A stretch of DNA of 6,427 nt from Jatrophihabitans sp. (GCA_025966255.1 JAOPVG010000240.1:1-6427); one strand, 5' to 3'. Numbered from the stretch's first letter, positions 1 through 6,121 are shown. Translations and numbers: made by a program. Notes: generated by a model not told the origin, from the letters alone.

Positions 1-1562
1 CCGAAGCGGACGGCGTCGTGCAGCGCCAGCCAGGACGCCTCGATCACGTTGCCGTGCACGCCGACCGTCGTCCATTCCCGCTGCCGGTCCGACGTCTCGA
101 TGAGCACCCGGGTGACGGCGTCGGTGCCGTGTCGGCCGGGCATGATCCGCACCTTGTAGTCGGTGAGCTCGATCTTGGCCAGCTGCGGGTAGGCGCGTTC
201 GAGCGCCTTGCGCAGGGCGCGGTCGAGCGCGTTCACCGGCCCGTTGCCCTCCTCGGTCGAGATCACCCGACGCCCGCCCGCCGTCAGCCGCACGGTGGCC
301 TCACTGACCATCGCGCCGTCATCGCGCCGATCGACGATCACGCGGTACGACTCCACCGTGAACGGTTGCGTCGCTCCTTCACCGGCGAGTTCGTCGCGCA
401 GCAGCAGTTCGAACGATGCATCGGCCGCTTCGTACGACCAGCCGTCCGCTTCGCGCTGCTTGACCCGTTCGACGACCCGGCTGACTACCTCCGGACGGTC
501 AGTGACGTCGACGCCGAGTTCGCGCGACTTGAGCTCGATGGAGGCGCGGCCGGCCATTTCGGTGACGAGGATGCGCTGGTCGTTGCCGACGATCTCCGGA
601 TCGAGGTGGTTGTAGAGCTCGGGCGCCACCTTGATGGCCGACGCGTGCAGCCCGGCCTTGTGCGCGAACGCCGACGCGCCGACGTACGGCGCATGCGTGT
701 CGGGGGCGAGGTTGGCGATCTCGGCGATCGCGTGGGATACCCGCATCATCTCGGGCAGGCACCCGTCGGGAAGCACGTCGTGCCCCATCTTGGTGACAAG
801 GCCGCCGATGACCGAGAAGATGTCGGCGTTGCCGGCCCGCTCCCCGTAGCCGTTGGCGGTGCCTTGGACGTGCGTCGCGCCGGCATCCACAGCGGCCAGG
901 GTGTTGGCCACCGCGCAACCCGTGTCGTCCTGGGTGTGGATACCGAGCCGGACGCCGGCGCGACGACGCACTTCGGACACCACGTCGTGCACGTCCATCG
1001 GGAGCATGCCGCCGTTCGTGTCGCACAGGACCCCGACGTCGGCGCCGGCCGAGGCCGCCGCATCGAGTACCCGGATCCCGTAGTCGGGGTCGTGCTTGTA
1101 ACCGTCGAAGAAGTGCTCGCAGTCGAGGAAGACGCGCCGGCCCTCGGCCCGCAGGAACGCGACGGTGTCGCGCACCATCGCGAGGTTCTCCTCCAGCGTG
1201 GTGCGCAACGCGCGCTCGACATGCCACACGTCGGACTTCGCGACGAGCGTGATCACCGACGCCCGGGAATCGAGCAGCGCCCGCACCTGCCGGTCGTCCT
1301 CGACCCGCACGCCTGCTTTGCGGGTGGCGCCGAAGGCGACGAGCACCGCGTGGCGCAGCGTCAACTCGCCGTCCGCGGCCCGGGCGAAGAACTCGGTGTC
1401 CTTCGGCATGGCGCCGGGCCAGCCGCCCTCGATGAACCCGACGCCGACCTGGTCGAGCAGCCGCGCCACGGCCAGCTTGTCGGCGACGGAGTAGGTGATT
1501 CCTTCGCGCTGGGCACCGTCGCGCAACGTGGTGTCGAAGACGTGGAACTCGTCGGTCTGCAT
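1..1562 (-). CDS. cimA: Citramalate synthase CimA (3' end outside window)
   Basis: Condenses pyruvate with acetyl-CoA to (R)-citramalate, the first step of the threonine-independent route to 2-oxobutyrate and isoleucine; a cytoplasmic enzyme. 520 full codons are visible, and the frame is still open at base 1. The family is usually about 520-540 residues, so only a short tail is missing. Residues 6-275 form the HMGL-like TIM barrel: FDTTLRDGAQ at 9-18 with Arg14 and metal-binding Asp15, the CimA-type GFIEGGWPGAMPKD at 42-55, His209, and NGYGERAGNAD at 237-247 containing Asn245. Residues about 395-520 fit the LeuA-type allosteric domain, suggesting feedback control. The IEGGWPG segment separates it from 2-isopropylmalate synthase. 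Oddity: the usual HxHND is HTQDD (209-213), so the second metal-ligand His is Gln211. The ATG is preceded by AAGGA 8 bases upstream. It lies 183 bp behind leuB, whose product acts later in the same pathway, and behind a probable attenuator. Function is inferred from motifs; the activity is not proven by sequence alone. Confidence 0.94.
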   Translation of the reverse strand, partial: MQTDEFHVFDTTLRDGAQREGITYSVADKLAVARLLDQVGVGFIEGGWPGAMPKDTEFFARAADGELTLRHAVLVAFGATRKAGVRVEDDRQVRALLDSRASVITLVAKSDVWHVERALRTTLEENLAMVRDTVAFLRAEGRRVFLDCEHFFDGYKHDPDYGIRVLDAAASAGADVGVLCDTNGGMLPMDVHDVVSEVRRRAGVRLGIHTQDDTGCAVANTLAAVDAGATHVQGTANGYGERAGNADIFSVIGGLVTKMGHDVLPDGCLPEMMRVSHAIAEIANLAPDTHAPYVGASAFAHKAGLHASAIKVAPELYNHLDPEIVGNDQRILVTEMAGRASIELKSRELGVDVTDRPEVVSRVVERVKQREADGWSYEAADASFELLLRDELAGEGATQPFTVESYRVIVDRRDDGAMVSEATVRLTAGGRRVISTEEGNGPVNALDRALRKALERAYPQLAKIELTDYKVRIMPGRHGTDAVTRVLIETSDRQREWTTVGVHGNVIEASWLALHDAVRF

Positions 1563-1592
1563 CGCTCTCGTCCTTGCTGTCGGGATGTTGTG

Positions 1593-1626
1593 CAAACAAA
1601 AGACCCCCCGCGAATGCGGAGGGTCT
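1593..1626 (-). terminator. Intrinsic terminator hairpin in the cimA leader
   Basis: On the minus strand an 11-bp stem (AGACCCTCCGC against GCGGGGGGTCT, ten Watson-Crick pairs and one T-G wobble) closes a four-base loop, ATTC, at 1601-1626. TTTGTTTG follows directly at 1600-1593. This is a textbook GC-rich intrinsic terminator with a U-rich tail. It sits 31 bases upstream of the cimA ATG, too close to be only the end of leuB. Together with the leader peptide before it, it is best read as the terminator of an attenuator. Any leuB read-through transcript would also have to pass it. Confidence 0.88.
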
Positions 1627-1656
1627 GCGCGTCGGTGTGGAGCTGTACCGACGCGC
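1627..1656 (-). promoter_or_regulatory. Perfect 10-bp hairpin of the cimA attenuator (1:2 stem)
   Basis: GCGCGTCGGT (1656-1647) and ACCGACGCGC (1636-1627) are exact reverse complements around a ten-base loop. The first base of the 5' arm is the G of the leader peptide's TAG stop, and the 3' arm directly abuts the terminator stem. A ribosome stalled on the two Ile codons would cover part of the 5' arm and free the 3' arm; a ribosome that finishes and leaves would let this stem form. The expected role is therefore the pause or protector hairpin. A possible competing structure pairs CGCG of the 3' arm with CGCG in the terminator (loop into its 3' arm), plus ACC with GGT. That antiterminator is weak by eye and remains uncertain. 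Confidence 0.78.
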
Positions 1657-1685
1657 TAACTGATAATGACGGAACTGAGGTGCAC
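1656..1685 (-). CDS. Leader peptide of cimA, nine residues, branched-chain rich
   Basis: A nine-codon frame, GTG CAC CTC AGT TCC GTC ATT ATC AGT then TAG, encodes MHLSSVIIS. Four of the nine residues are branched-chain amino acids, and two successive Ile codons lie two codons before the stop. The stop runs straight into a perfect hairpin, then an intrinsic terminator, then cimA, an isoleucine-pathway gene. This is the classical layout of ribosome-mediated attenuation, with charged tRNA-Ile (perhaps also Val and Leu) as the probable signal. No Shine-Dalgarno is seen. A -10-like hexamer ends exactly six bases before the GTG, so the peptide is probably translated from a leaderless transcript. 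The short length means chance cannot be excluded from this frame alone; the combination with the hairpins carries the call. Confidence 0.78.
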   Translation of the reverse strand: MHLSSVIIS

Positions 1686-1691
1686 GGGCCG

Positions 1692-1700
1692 AGTGTGCCA
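1692..1700 (-). promoter_or_regulatory. Probable extended -10 promoter for the cimA leader
   Basis: TGG followed by CACACT (hexamer 1697-1692) resembles an extended -10 (TGN plus NANNNT). Six bases later comes G1685, the first base of the leader peptide's GTG, which is the expected transcription start. No convincing -35 is visible 16-18 bases upstream. The site lies about 50 bp behind the leuB stop, so cimA may have its own promoter as well as read-through from leuB. Confidence 0.5.
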
Positions 1701-1745
1701 CATCAACCGCAGACGCGACTAGCGCTGCCGCTGATCACGTGCGAT

Positions 1746-2768
1746 TCAGCCCGCGGCGGCCTTCGCCAATCGCTCGCCGATCTCGGCCGTCGATCCCGGT
1801 CGGTGCGGGTCGCGGCTCTGCAGATCGGCGGCCACTGCCGCTTCGACCCGGGCGGCCGCGTCGGTCGCGCCCACGTGCGCCAGCAGCATGGCCACGGACA
1901 GCACCGCCGCAGTGGGGTCGGCCTTACCCTGACCGGCGATGTCGGGTGCCGAGCCGTGGACGGGCTCGAACATCGACGGATTCGCGTGGCTGACGTCGAG
2001 GTTGCCGCTCGCGGCCAGCCCGATGCCACCGGCGATGGCGGCGGCCAGGTCGGTGAGGATGTCGCCGAAGAGGTTGTCGGTGACGATCACGTCGTAACGG
2101 CCGGGGTCGGTGACGAGGTAGATCGTCGCCGCGTCCACGTGGTTATAGGCGACCTTGACGTCCGGGTACTCGGCACCGACGCGGGCCACGGTGCGGAACC
2201 AGAGGTCACCGGCGTTGGTGAGCACGTTGTTCTTGTGGACGAGCGTCAGGTGCTTTCGCGGACGGGCCTGCGCCCGCCCGAACGCGTCACGCACCACCCG
2301 TTCCACGCCGTACGCGGTGTTGACGCTGACCTCGGTGGCGATCTCGTGCGGGGTGCCCTTGCGCAGCACACCGCCGTTGCCGGCGTACGGGCCCTCGGTG
2401 CCCTCGCGGACCACGACGAAGTCGATCGCGGGTTCCCCGGCGAGCGGGGTGGCCACCCCGGGGTAGAGCTTGGCCGGCCGCAGGTTCACATGATGATCGA
2501 GTTCGAAGCGCAGGCGCAGCAGCAGGCCCCGTTCCAGCACCCCCGACGGCACCGTCGGATCACCGACCGCGCCGAGCAGGATCGCGTCGTGCTCGCGGAT
2601 CTCGGCGAGCACCGAGTCGGGCAACACCTCACCGGTGCGGTGCCACCGTTCGGCGCCCAGATCGAACGCCGTCGGCTGCACGTCGGGATGCACCACGTCG
2701 AGCACACGCAGCGCCTGCTCAGTGACCTCGGCACCGATGCCGTCGCCCGGGATTACCGCAAGCTTCAT
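1746..2768 (-). CDS. leuB: 3-isopropylmalate dehydrogenase LeuB
   Basis: Oxidatively decarboxylates (2R,3S)-3-isopropylmalate to 4-methyl-2-oxopentanoate with NAD+ in leucine synthesis. LeuB-type enzymes also take beta-methylmalate to 2-oxobutyrate in the citramalate route. The 340 residues match the actinobacterial family length. Visible landmarks: [15 protein letters not shown] at the N-terminus; substrate-binding Arg87 and Arg97 in [12 protein letters not shown], and Arg121 in VVREGTEG; Tyr128 in GPYAG; catalytic Lys179 in VHKNN; metal-binding Asp212, Asp236 and Asp240, the last two in NLFGDILTD; and the NAD-binding segment HGSAPDIAG at 271-279. All key residues are present. The ATG at 2768 is the only start that keeps the conserved N-terminus. 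There is no good Shine-Dalgarno, but TAGGCT ends seven bases upstream, suggesting a leaderless mRNA. cimA follows on the same strand after 183 bp. Confidence 0.97.
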   Translation of the reverse strand: MKLAVIPGDGIGAEVTEQALRVLDVVHPDVQPTAFDLGAERWHRTGEVLPDSVLAEIREHDAILLGAVGDPTVPSGVLERGLLLRLRFELDHHVNLRPAKLYPGVATPLAGEPAIDFVVVREGTEGPYAGNGGVLRKGTPHEIATEVSVNTAYGVERVVRDAFGRAQARPRKHLTLVHKNNVLTNAGDLWFRTVARVGAEYPDVKVAYNHVDAATIYLVTDPGRYDVIVTDNLFGDILTDLAAAIAGGIGLAASGNLDVSHANPSMFEPVHGSAPDIAGQGKADPTAAVLSVAMLLAHVGATDAAARVEAAVAADLQSRDPHRPGSTAEIGERLAKAAAG

Positions 2769-2775
2769 GGCCAGG

Positions 2776-2781
2776 AGCCTA
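2776..2781 (-). promoter_or_regulatory. Probable -10 box of leuB (leaderless)
   Basis: TAGGCT fits the actinobacterial TANNNT -10 consensus and ends seven bases before the leuB ATG. Transcription would start at or one base before the A of the start codon. This agrees with the lack of a ribosome binding site in CCTGGCC just before it. The -35 region 17 bases upstream (GGGAAG) is poor, so the promoter may need an activator. Confidence 0.5.
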
Positions 2782-2821
2782 GACCAGTGAGCTGCGCACT
2801 TCCCACGTGGCGGTCATGACG

Positions 2822-2833
2822 TCCTACTATGTG
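2822..2833 (-). promoter_or_regulatory. Candidate LtbR/NdgR-type (IclR family) operator upstream of leuB
   Basis: The minus strand reads CACATAGTAGGA here. From memory, the motif reported for LtbR, the IclR-type regulator of leuB and leuCD in Corynebacterium glutamicum, is CA(T/C)ATAGTG(A/G)GA; this agrees at 11 of 12 positions (A for G at position 9). The surrounding 17 bases (2821-2837) also form an imperfect palindrome, GTCCTAC-TAT-GTGAGAC. The centre lies about 60 bp upstream of the leuB start, which is also the predicted transcription start. That position would suit an activator better than a repressor. No regulator gene for it lies in the window. Confidence 0.5.
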
Positions 2834-2858
2834 AGACATTTCGTCAGCGCTCCAGGTC

Positions 2859-4145
2859 TCACCCCGCGCGAGCAGGCACGCGGTCGTCGAAGGCCGGCAG
2901 CTCGCGCATCCGCCGCAGCGGTGAGAGATACACCGGCAGGAACGCCAGCGAGCCCCCGATCGCCACGACCAGCAGGGTTTCCCGCACGCCGATGGTCGCT
3001 CCGAGTACGCCGCCCAGGAAGCCGCCCAGCGGCATGGTCCCCCACACCAGGAACCGCATCGTCGCGTTCATCCGGCCGAGCAGCGCGGGCGGGCACAGGC
3101 CCTGACGGAAGCTGACCTGCGTGATGTTGTAGATCACCTCCCCCATCCACATCCCGATCTGGGCCAGCGCCAACAGGCCCAACGTCCAGTCGCGATGGAC
3201 GAAGGGTGCGACGAAACCACACGGACCGATGAACAGGGCGGAGATCCAGATGGCCGGCCCCTGGCCCACCCGTCGCGCAAATCGACTGGCGACGAGGGAG
3301 CCGACGAGGCCTCCGATCGCGGAGGTGGACATGATCGCGCCGATCCATCCGGGCGACAGATGCAGGTCGCGCGCGAGCAGCACGTAGAACACGGCGAGCG
3401 CCATCGAGCTGAACAGGTTCGACGATCCGGTGCACATCGCGATCGAGCGCAACAGTCGGTTGCCGAGGACGAAGCGCAGCCCCTCGCCGATCTCGCGACG
3501 CAGGTGGCGATCGGGTTTGCGCTCGGGCTTCGGGGGACGAGCCTGGATCGACAACACCCACGCCGCCGACCAGAGGAAGCTCAGCGCGTCGACGAGCACC
3601 GCGTACGGAGCGGTCAGCACCTGGATCAACAGGCCGCCCGCGCTCGGCCCGGCGATCTGGCTCACCGACTCGCTGGCCTGCAGCTTGGCATTTCCTTCGA
3701 CGAGCAGCGTCCGCTCGACCAGTTCGGGCAGGTAGGACTGGTACGCGACATCGAAGAACACCGTGCTGATACCAGTGACGAGCGCGACCGCGTAGAGCTG
3801 GCCGATTGTGAGCACGCCCATCATCTGCGCCAGCGGTACCGATCCCAACGCCGCGGCGCGGATGACGTCGTTGACGATGAGCACGGCGCGGAAGCGCATC
3901 CGATCGACCCACGCACCGGCCGGGAGTCCGACGATGAGGAACGCCGCCGTCTCGAATGCGGTGAGCAGGCCGACCTCGAACGTCGACGCATGCACGACGA
4001 GGATCGCGACCAGCGGCAGCGCGAGCTGGCTGATCATCGTGCCGAACTGGCTGACGGTCTCCCCGATCCACAGCCGCCGGAAGTCCAGGTGGTGCCAGAG
4101 ACCGCCGCGCCGGCGCGGCTCAAGAGGAGGATTCACAGCACTCAC
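2859..4145 (-). CDS. MFS exporter, MFS_3-type, 12 TM
   Basis: An inner-membrane proton-coupled exporter; the substrate cannot be told from sequence. With a GTG start at 4145 it has 428 residues. It has a cytoplasmic N-terminus, hydrophobic segments consistent with 12 membrane helices, motif A-like GLPAGAWVDRMRFR at about 73-86, and FFDVAYQSYLPELV at about 130-143. A basic central loop, RPPKPERKPDRHLRRE, lies at about 203-218, and RQGLCPPALLGRMNATMR at about 347-364 is typical of this family. Relatives include drug and siderophore exporters such as EntS. Start choice: the frame extends to a TTG at 4181, but that TTG is the first half of a TTGACA -35 box inside the operator palindrome. GTG 4145 lies seven bases after the matching -10 and would be leaderless; GTG 4136 is another option. 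It is transcribed divergently from a winged-helix regulator gene, so repression by that protein is likely. Its stop lies 90 bp upstream of the leuB start. Confidence 0.9.
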   Translation of the reverse strand: MSAVNPPLEPRRRGGLWHHLDFRRLWIGETVSQFGTMISQLALPLVAILVVHASTFEVGLLTAFETAAFLIVGLPAGAWVDRMRFRAVLIVNDVIRAAALGSVPLAQMMGVLTIGQLYAVALVTGISTVFFDVAYQSYLPELVERTLLVEGNAKLQASESVSQIAGPSAGGLLIQVLTAPYAVLVDALSFLWSAAWVLSIQARPPKPERKPDRHLRREIGEGLRFVLGNRLLRSIAMCTGSSNLFSSMALAVFYVLLARDLHLSPGWIGAIMSTSAIGGLVGSLVASRFARRVGQGPAIWISALFIGPCGFVAPFVHRDWTLGLLALAQIGMWMGEVIYNITQVSFRQGLCPPALLGRMNATMRFLVWGTMPLGGFLGGVLGATIGVRETLLVVAIGGSLAFLPVYLSPLRRMRELPAFDDRVPARAG

Positions 4146-4152
4146 GACCGCT

Positions 4153-4181
4153 ATCGTCGGTGAGTGATTGAGTTTTGTCAA
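4153..4181 (-). promoter_or_regulatory. Promoter of the MFS_3 exporter gene
   Basis: A perfect TTGACA -35 (4181-4176), a 17-bp spacer and GACGAT (4158-4153, matching the A2 and T6 of TANNNT) are followed after seven bases by GTG at 4145. The spacing points to a leaderless transcript starting at that GTG. The -35 lies wholly within the spacer and right arm of the inverted repeat, so a protein bound there should block RNA polymerase. Confidence 0.62.
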
Positions 4182-4190
4182 TCACTTACC
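4159..4190. promoter_or_regulatory. Palindromic operator shared by the divergent promoters
   Basis: GGTGAGTGATTGA (4159-4171) and TCAATCACTTACC (4178-4190) are inverted repeats matching at 12 of 13 positions, with a six-base spacer GTTTTG. The core AGTGATTGA/TCAATCACT is perfect. The two predicted -35 boxes, TTGAGT on plus (4168-4173) and TTGACA on minus (4176-4181), both fall in the centre of it. A dimeric winged-helix repressor bound here would silence the exporter and its own gene together. The adjacent regulator at 4204 is the natural candidate; that pairing is inferred from position. Confidence 0.8.
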
Positions 4191-4196
4191 TAGACT
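4168..4196 (+). promoter_or_regulatory. Promoter of the winged-helix regulator gene (leaderless)
   Basis: TTGAGT (4168-4173, sharing TTGA with the -35 consensus), a 17-bp spacer and TAGACT (4191-4196, a full TANNNT match) precede the ATG at 4204 by seven bases. There is no Shine-Dalgarno, as expected for a leaderless mRNA. Most of the spacer is the right arm of the operator palindrome, which supports autoregulation. Confidence 0.68.
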
Positions 4197-4203
4197 CCTC
4201 ATC

Positions 4204-4701
4204 ATGACCGAACGCCGGCTCGCCACCGACGAGGAAGCGAGGGCGCTCGCGTCCTCACTGCGGCTGCGGATCCTGCGCATCTGCCTCGGCGAAGGGCACA
4301 CGAACAAGGAGATCGCCGACATCCTCGACCGCGACCCGGCGAGCATCCTGCACCACACGAGGACGCTGGTACGGACCGGCTTTCTCGAGCCGCAGCCGGA
4401 GCGGCGCGGCGCCCGCGGGGCGCGCGAGATCCCCTATCTGGCGACCAAGAAGTCGTGGCAACTCTCCACACCCGGATCGGACCGCACGATGCTCGACACC
4501 TTCCTGGAAGAAGTCGCGCTCGTAGCACCGGACGACCGGGACACGACCCGACTCGGGCTGCGCCTCTCCCCCGCCGACATGGAAGACTTCCGCGCGCAAT
4601 TGCGCAGCCTGCTCGATGACTTCGCCAATCGTCCGGACGACGCGTCCGCGGCGGCGTGGTCGCTGTTCGTCGCGCTGCATCCCGACCCGAACCGGCCCTG
4701 A
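4204..4701 (+). CDS. ArsR-like winged helix-turn-helix regulator
   Basis: A 165-residue predicted DNA-binding protein, probably the repressor of the divergent MFS exporter. Residues about 10-62 form the winged-helix core: ASSLRLRILRICL, then the turn-helix pair TNKEIADILDRDPASILHH (33-51) and TLVRTGFLEPQ. A basic wing, RRGARGARE, lies at 68-76. Residues about 90-165 form an acidic, mostly helical C-terminal part with no motif I recognise, likely dimerisation or ligand binding. The only cysteine is Cys27, so the metal-binding CxC of ArsR/SmtB sensors is absent and an organic ligand is more likely. The frame extends back to a TTG at 4168, but that codon is the -35 box; ATG 4204 is seven bases after the -10 and is preferred. 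Its stop is four bases short of the end of the convergent DHA2 pump gene. The exact family (ArsR versus a similar HTH group) is uncertain. Confidence 0.86.
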   Translation: MTERRLATDEEARALASSLRLRILRICLGEGHTNKEIADILDRDPASILHHTRTLVRTGFLEPQPERRGARGAREIPYLATKKSWQLSTPGSDRTMLDTFLEEVALVAPDDRDTTRLGLRLSPADMEDFRAQLRSLLDDFANRPDDASAAAWSLFVALHPDPNRP

Positions 4702-4705
4702 CCGG

Positions 4706-6121
4706 CTACCAGCTGCCGCGGTGCTCCGGTACGAGGAAGACCAGCGGGATAAGACACACGAGGAACACGGCCAGGACGACGAACACGTGAGCTTGCGCAA
4801 CCCCGGGGTTCGAGCTGCGCGCGATGATGGCGGTGACGATCGAGATACCGGTGATGCCGCCCGACTGGCGGAACATCCCGCGCAGCCCGGCGATCGCCGC
4901 TGTGCTTTCCGGCGCGAGTTGCAACGTCGCATTGTTCGTCGCCGGTATTGCGACGCCCATGCCGATGCCGGTGATGCCGGCCGCGACGGCCAGCCACGCG
5001 TAGGGCGACAGCACGGGCGGGGCGACGGACATGAGCAGCAGTCCCGTCGAGGCCAGGACGAAGCCGGCAATCATCGGCGGCCGATAGCCGGTGCGGCGCA
5101 AGGTGAACACCGCGATCGCGGCCACCGCGATCATGCCGACAGCCCGCGCGGTAAGCAGACTTCCCGCCGCCAGCGTGTGGATGCCGTAACGCTGCTCGGC
5201 GTAGAGCGGGACGAGCGTGCCGAAGCCCAGGATGGCCACGCCGAACATGAAGTTGATCAGATTCATGACCGCGAACCCGTGCCCGCGCAGCAGCCGCAGC
5301 GGAATGAACGGATGCGTAGCCCGGGCCGAGTGCCGCACGAACAGGACGAGCCCGACGAGACCGACGGCCAGCGGTCCGACGAACGCCGGCGAGAGCGGTG
5401 ACGACGTCGCGCCGCCGAGATAGCTGACGGCCAGCATTGCCCCGAGCAACCCGGTGCCGAGCAGGACGATGCCCGTGACGTCGACGCGGCCGCGGGCGCG
5501 CTTCGCGCTGTCTGGGACGAGCATGACGGCCAGACAGAACAGCACGATGCCGATCGGCACATTCACCAGGAAGATGCCGCGCCACGACCAGTAGGTGACG
5601 AACACCCCGCCGAGGATCGGGCCGACGATGCCGCCGATCGGAAAGATGCTGGTGAACAGCCCGATGGCGCGGTCGCGGTCCGGCCCGAACTGGTCGGCGA
5701 CGATTCCGGTGGCCGACGGCATGAACGCCCCACCGCCGATCGCCTGCACGGCGCGGAGCGCGACGAGCACGTAGATGTCATTGGCCAGCCCGCAGCACAG
5801 CGACGCGACGGTGAACAGGGCGATGGCGGCGACGAAGACCTTCTTCCGCCCGTACTGGTCGCTGATGCTGCCCGCGAGCGGCATGACGAGGATCTGGCCC
5901 AGGGCGTAGATGGTGATCGTCCAGCTGCTCCAGTTGACCTGCGCGTGGAGATCGTGCTGGAGCGTGCCGAGGGCGGTCGCGACGATCGTCTGGTCGACCG
6001 AGGCCATGAACAGCGCGATCGAGACGACGCCAAAGACGAGGTAGCGGCGCGGTTGGGGTTCGAAGGTTGCACTGGTGGCCGCCGATACGGCTCCAACCGA
6101 CGCAACAGCCACTCGCGCCAC
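4706..6121 (-). CDS. MFS exporter, DHA2 (EmrB/QacA) type, 14 TM
   Basis: A drug/H+ antiporter of the 14-helix DHA2 family in the inner membrane; substrate unknown. With a GTG start at 6121 it has 471 residues, typical for the family. Family motifs are clear: FMASVDQTIVATAL (motif D, acidic residue at about 43) in helix 1, GSISDQYGRKK (motif A, about 84-94), ALRAVQAIGGGAF with the motif B arginine at about 123, and the antiporter motif C region GPILGGVF running into WSWRGIFLVNVPIG (about 167-191). The C-terminal half keeps GMGVAIPATNNATLQL and RGMFRQSGGITG. The start is not settled: the frame extends to TTG 6145, which lies inside a TTGC/GCAA palindrome and has no ribosome site. GTG 6121 and GTG 6112 are the alternatives, and none has a strong Shine-Dalgarno. 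It is divergent from a MarR-family regulator gene that probably represses it, and it converges with the other regulator across a four-base gap. Confidence 0.94.
   Translation of the reverse strand: MARVAVASVGAVSAATSATFEPQPRRYLVFGVVSIALFMASVDQTIVATALGTLQHDLHAQVNWSSWTITIYALGQILVMPLAGSISDQYGRKKVFVAAIALFTVASLCCGLANDIYVLVALRAVQAIGGGAFMPSATGIVADQFGPDRDRAIGLFTSIFPIGGIVGPILGGVFVTYWSWRGIFLVNVPIGIVLFCLAVMLVPDSAKRARGRVDVTGIVLLGTGLLGAMLAVSYLGGATSSPLSPAFVGPLAVGLVGLVLFVRHSARATHPFIPLRLLRGHGFAVMNLINFMFGVAILGFGTLVPLYAEQRYGIHTLAAGSLLTARAVGMIAVAAIAVFTLRRTGYRPPMIAGFVLASTGLLLMSVAPPVLSPYAWLAVAAGITGIGMGVAIPATNNATLQLAPESTAAIAGLRGMFRQSGGITGISIVTAIIARSSNPGVAQAHVFVVLAVFLVCLIPLVFLVPEHRGSW

Noticed and set aside
1..1562. 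2-isopropylmalate synthase (leuA) as the identity of the synthase gene.
   Set aside because: The IEGGWPGAMPKD segment and short N-terminus fit citramalate synthase; actinobacterial LeuA is longer and has a different N-terminus.
499..1701. A 400-codon minus-strand frame overlapping cimA and its leader.
   Set aside because: It is in another frame from cimA, is highly arginine-rich, and would span the terminator hairpin. The cimA frame has the conserved motifs.
18..2819. A 933-codon open frame on the plus strand.
   Set aside because: It runs antisense across cimA, the gap and leuB. The translation is rich in R, H, D, G and V with no recognisable domain, the usual shadow of GC-rich coding sequence; both minus-strand genes have complete family motifs.
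2831..2862. Inverted repeat GTGAGAC/GTCTCAC overlapping the MFS_3 stop, as a terminator.
   Set aside because: The stem is only 7 bp with an 18-base loop and no U-run on either strand. Its left half is better explained as part of the candidate LtbR-type site.
3195..4163. A 322-codon plus-strand frame and a 414-codon minus-strand frame over the MFS_3 gene.
   Set aside because: Both are low-complexity R/D/E/Q- or A/R/G-rich shadows without membrane segments; the exporter frame has clear helices and motifs.
4702..4705. A terminator between the convergent genes.
   Set aside because: Only four bases separate the stops, and no stem with a U-run is visible around them.
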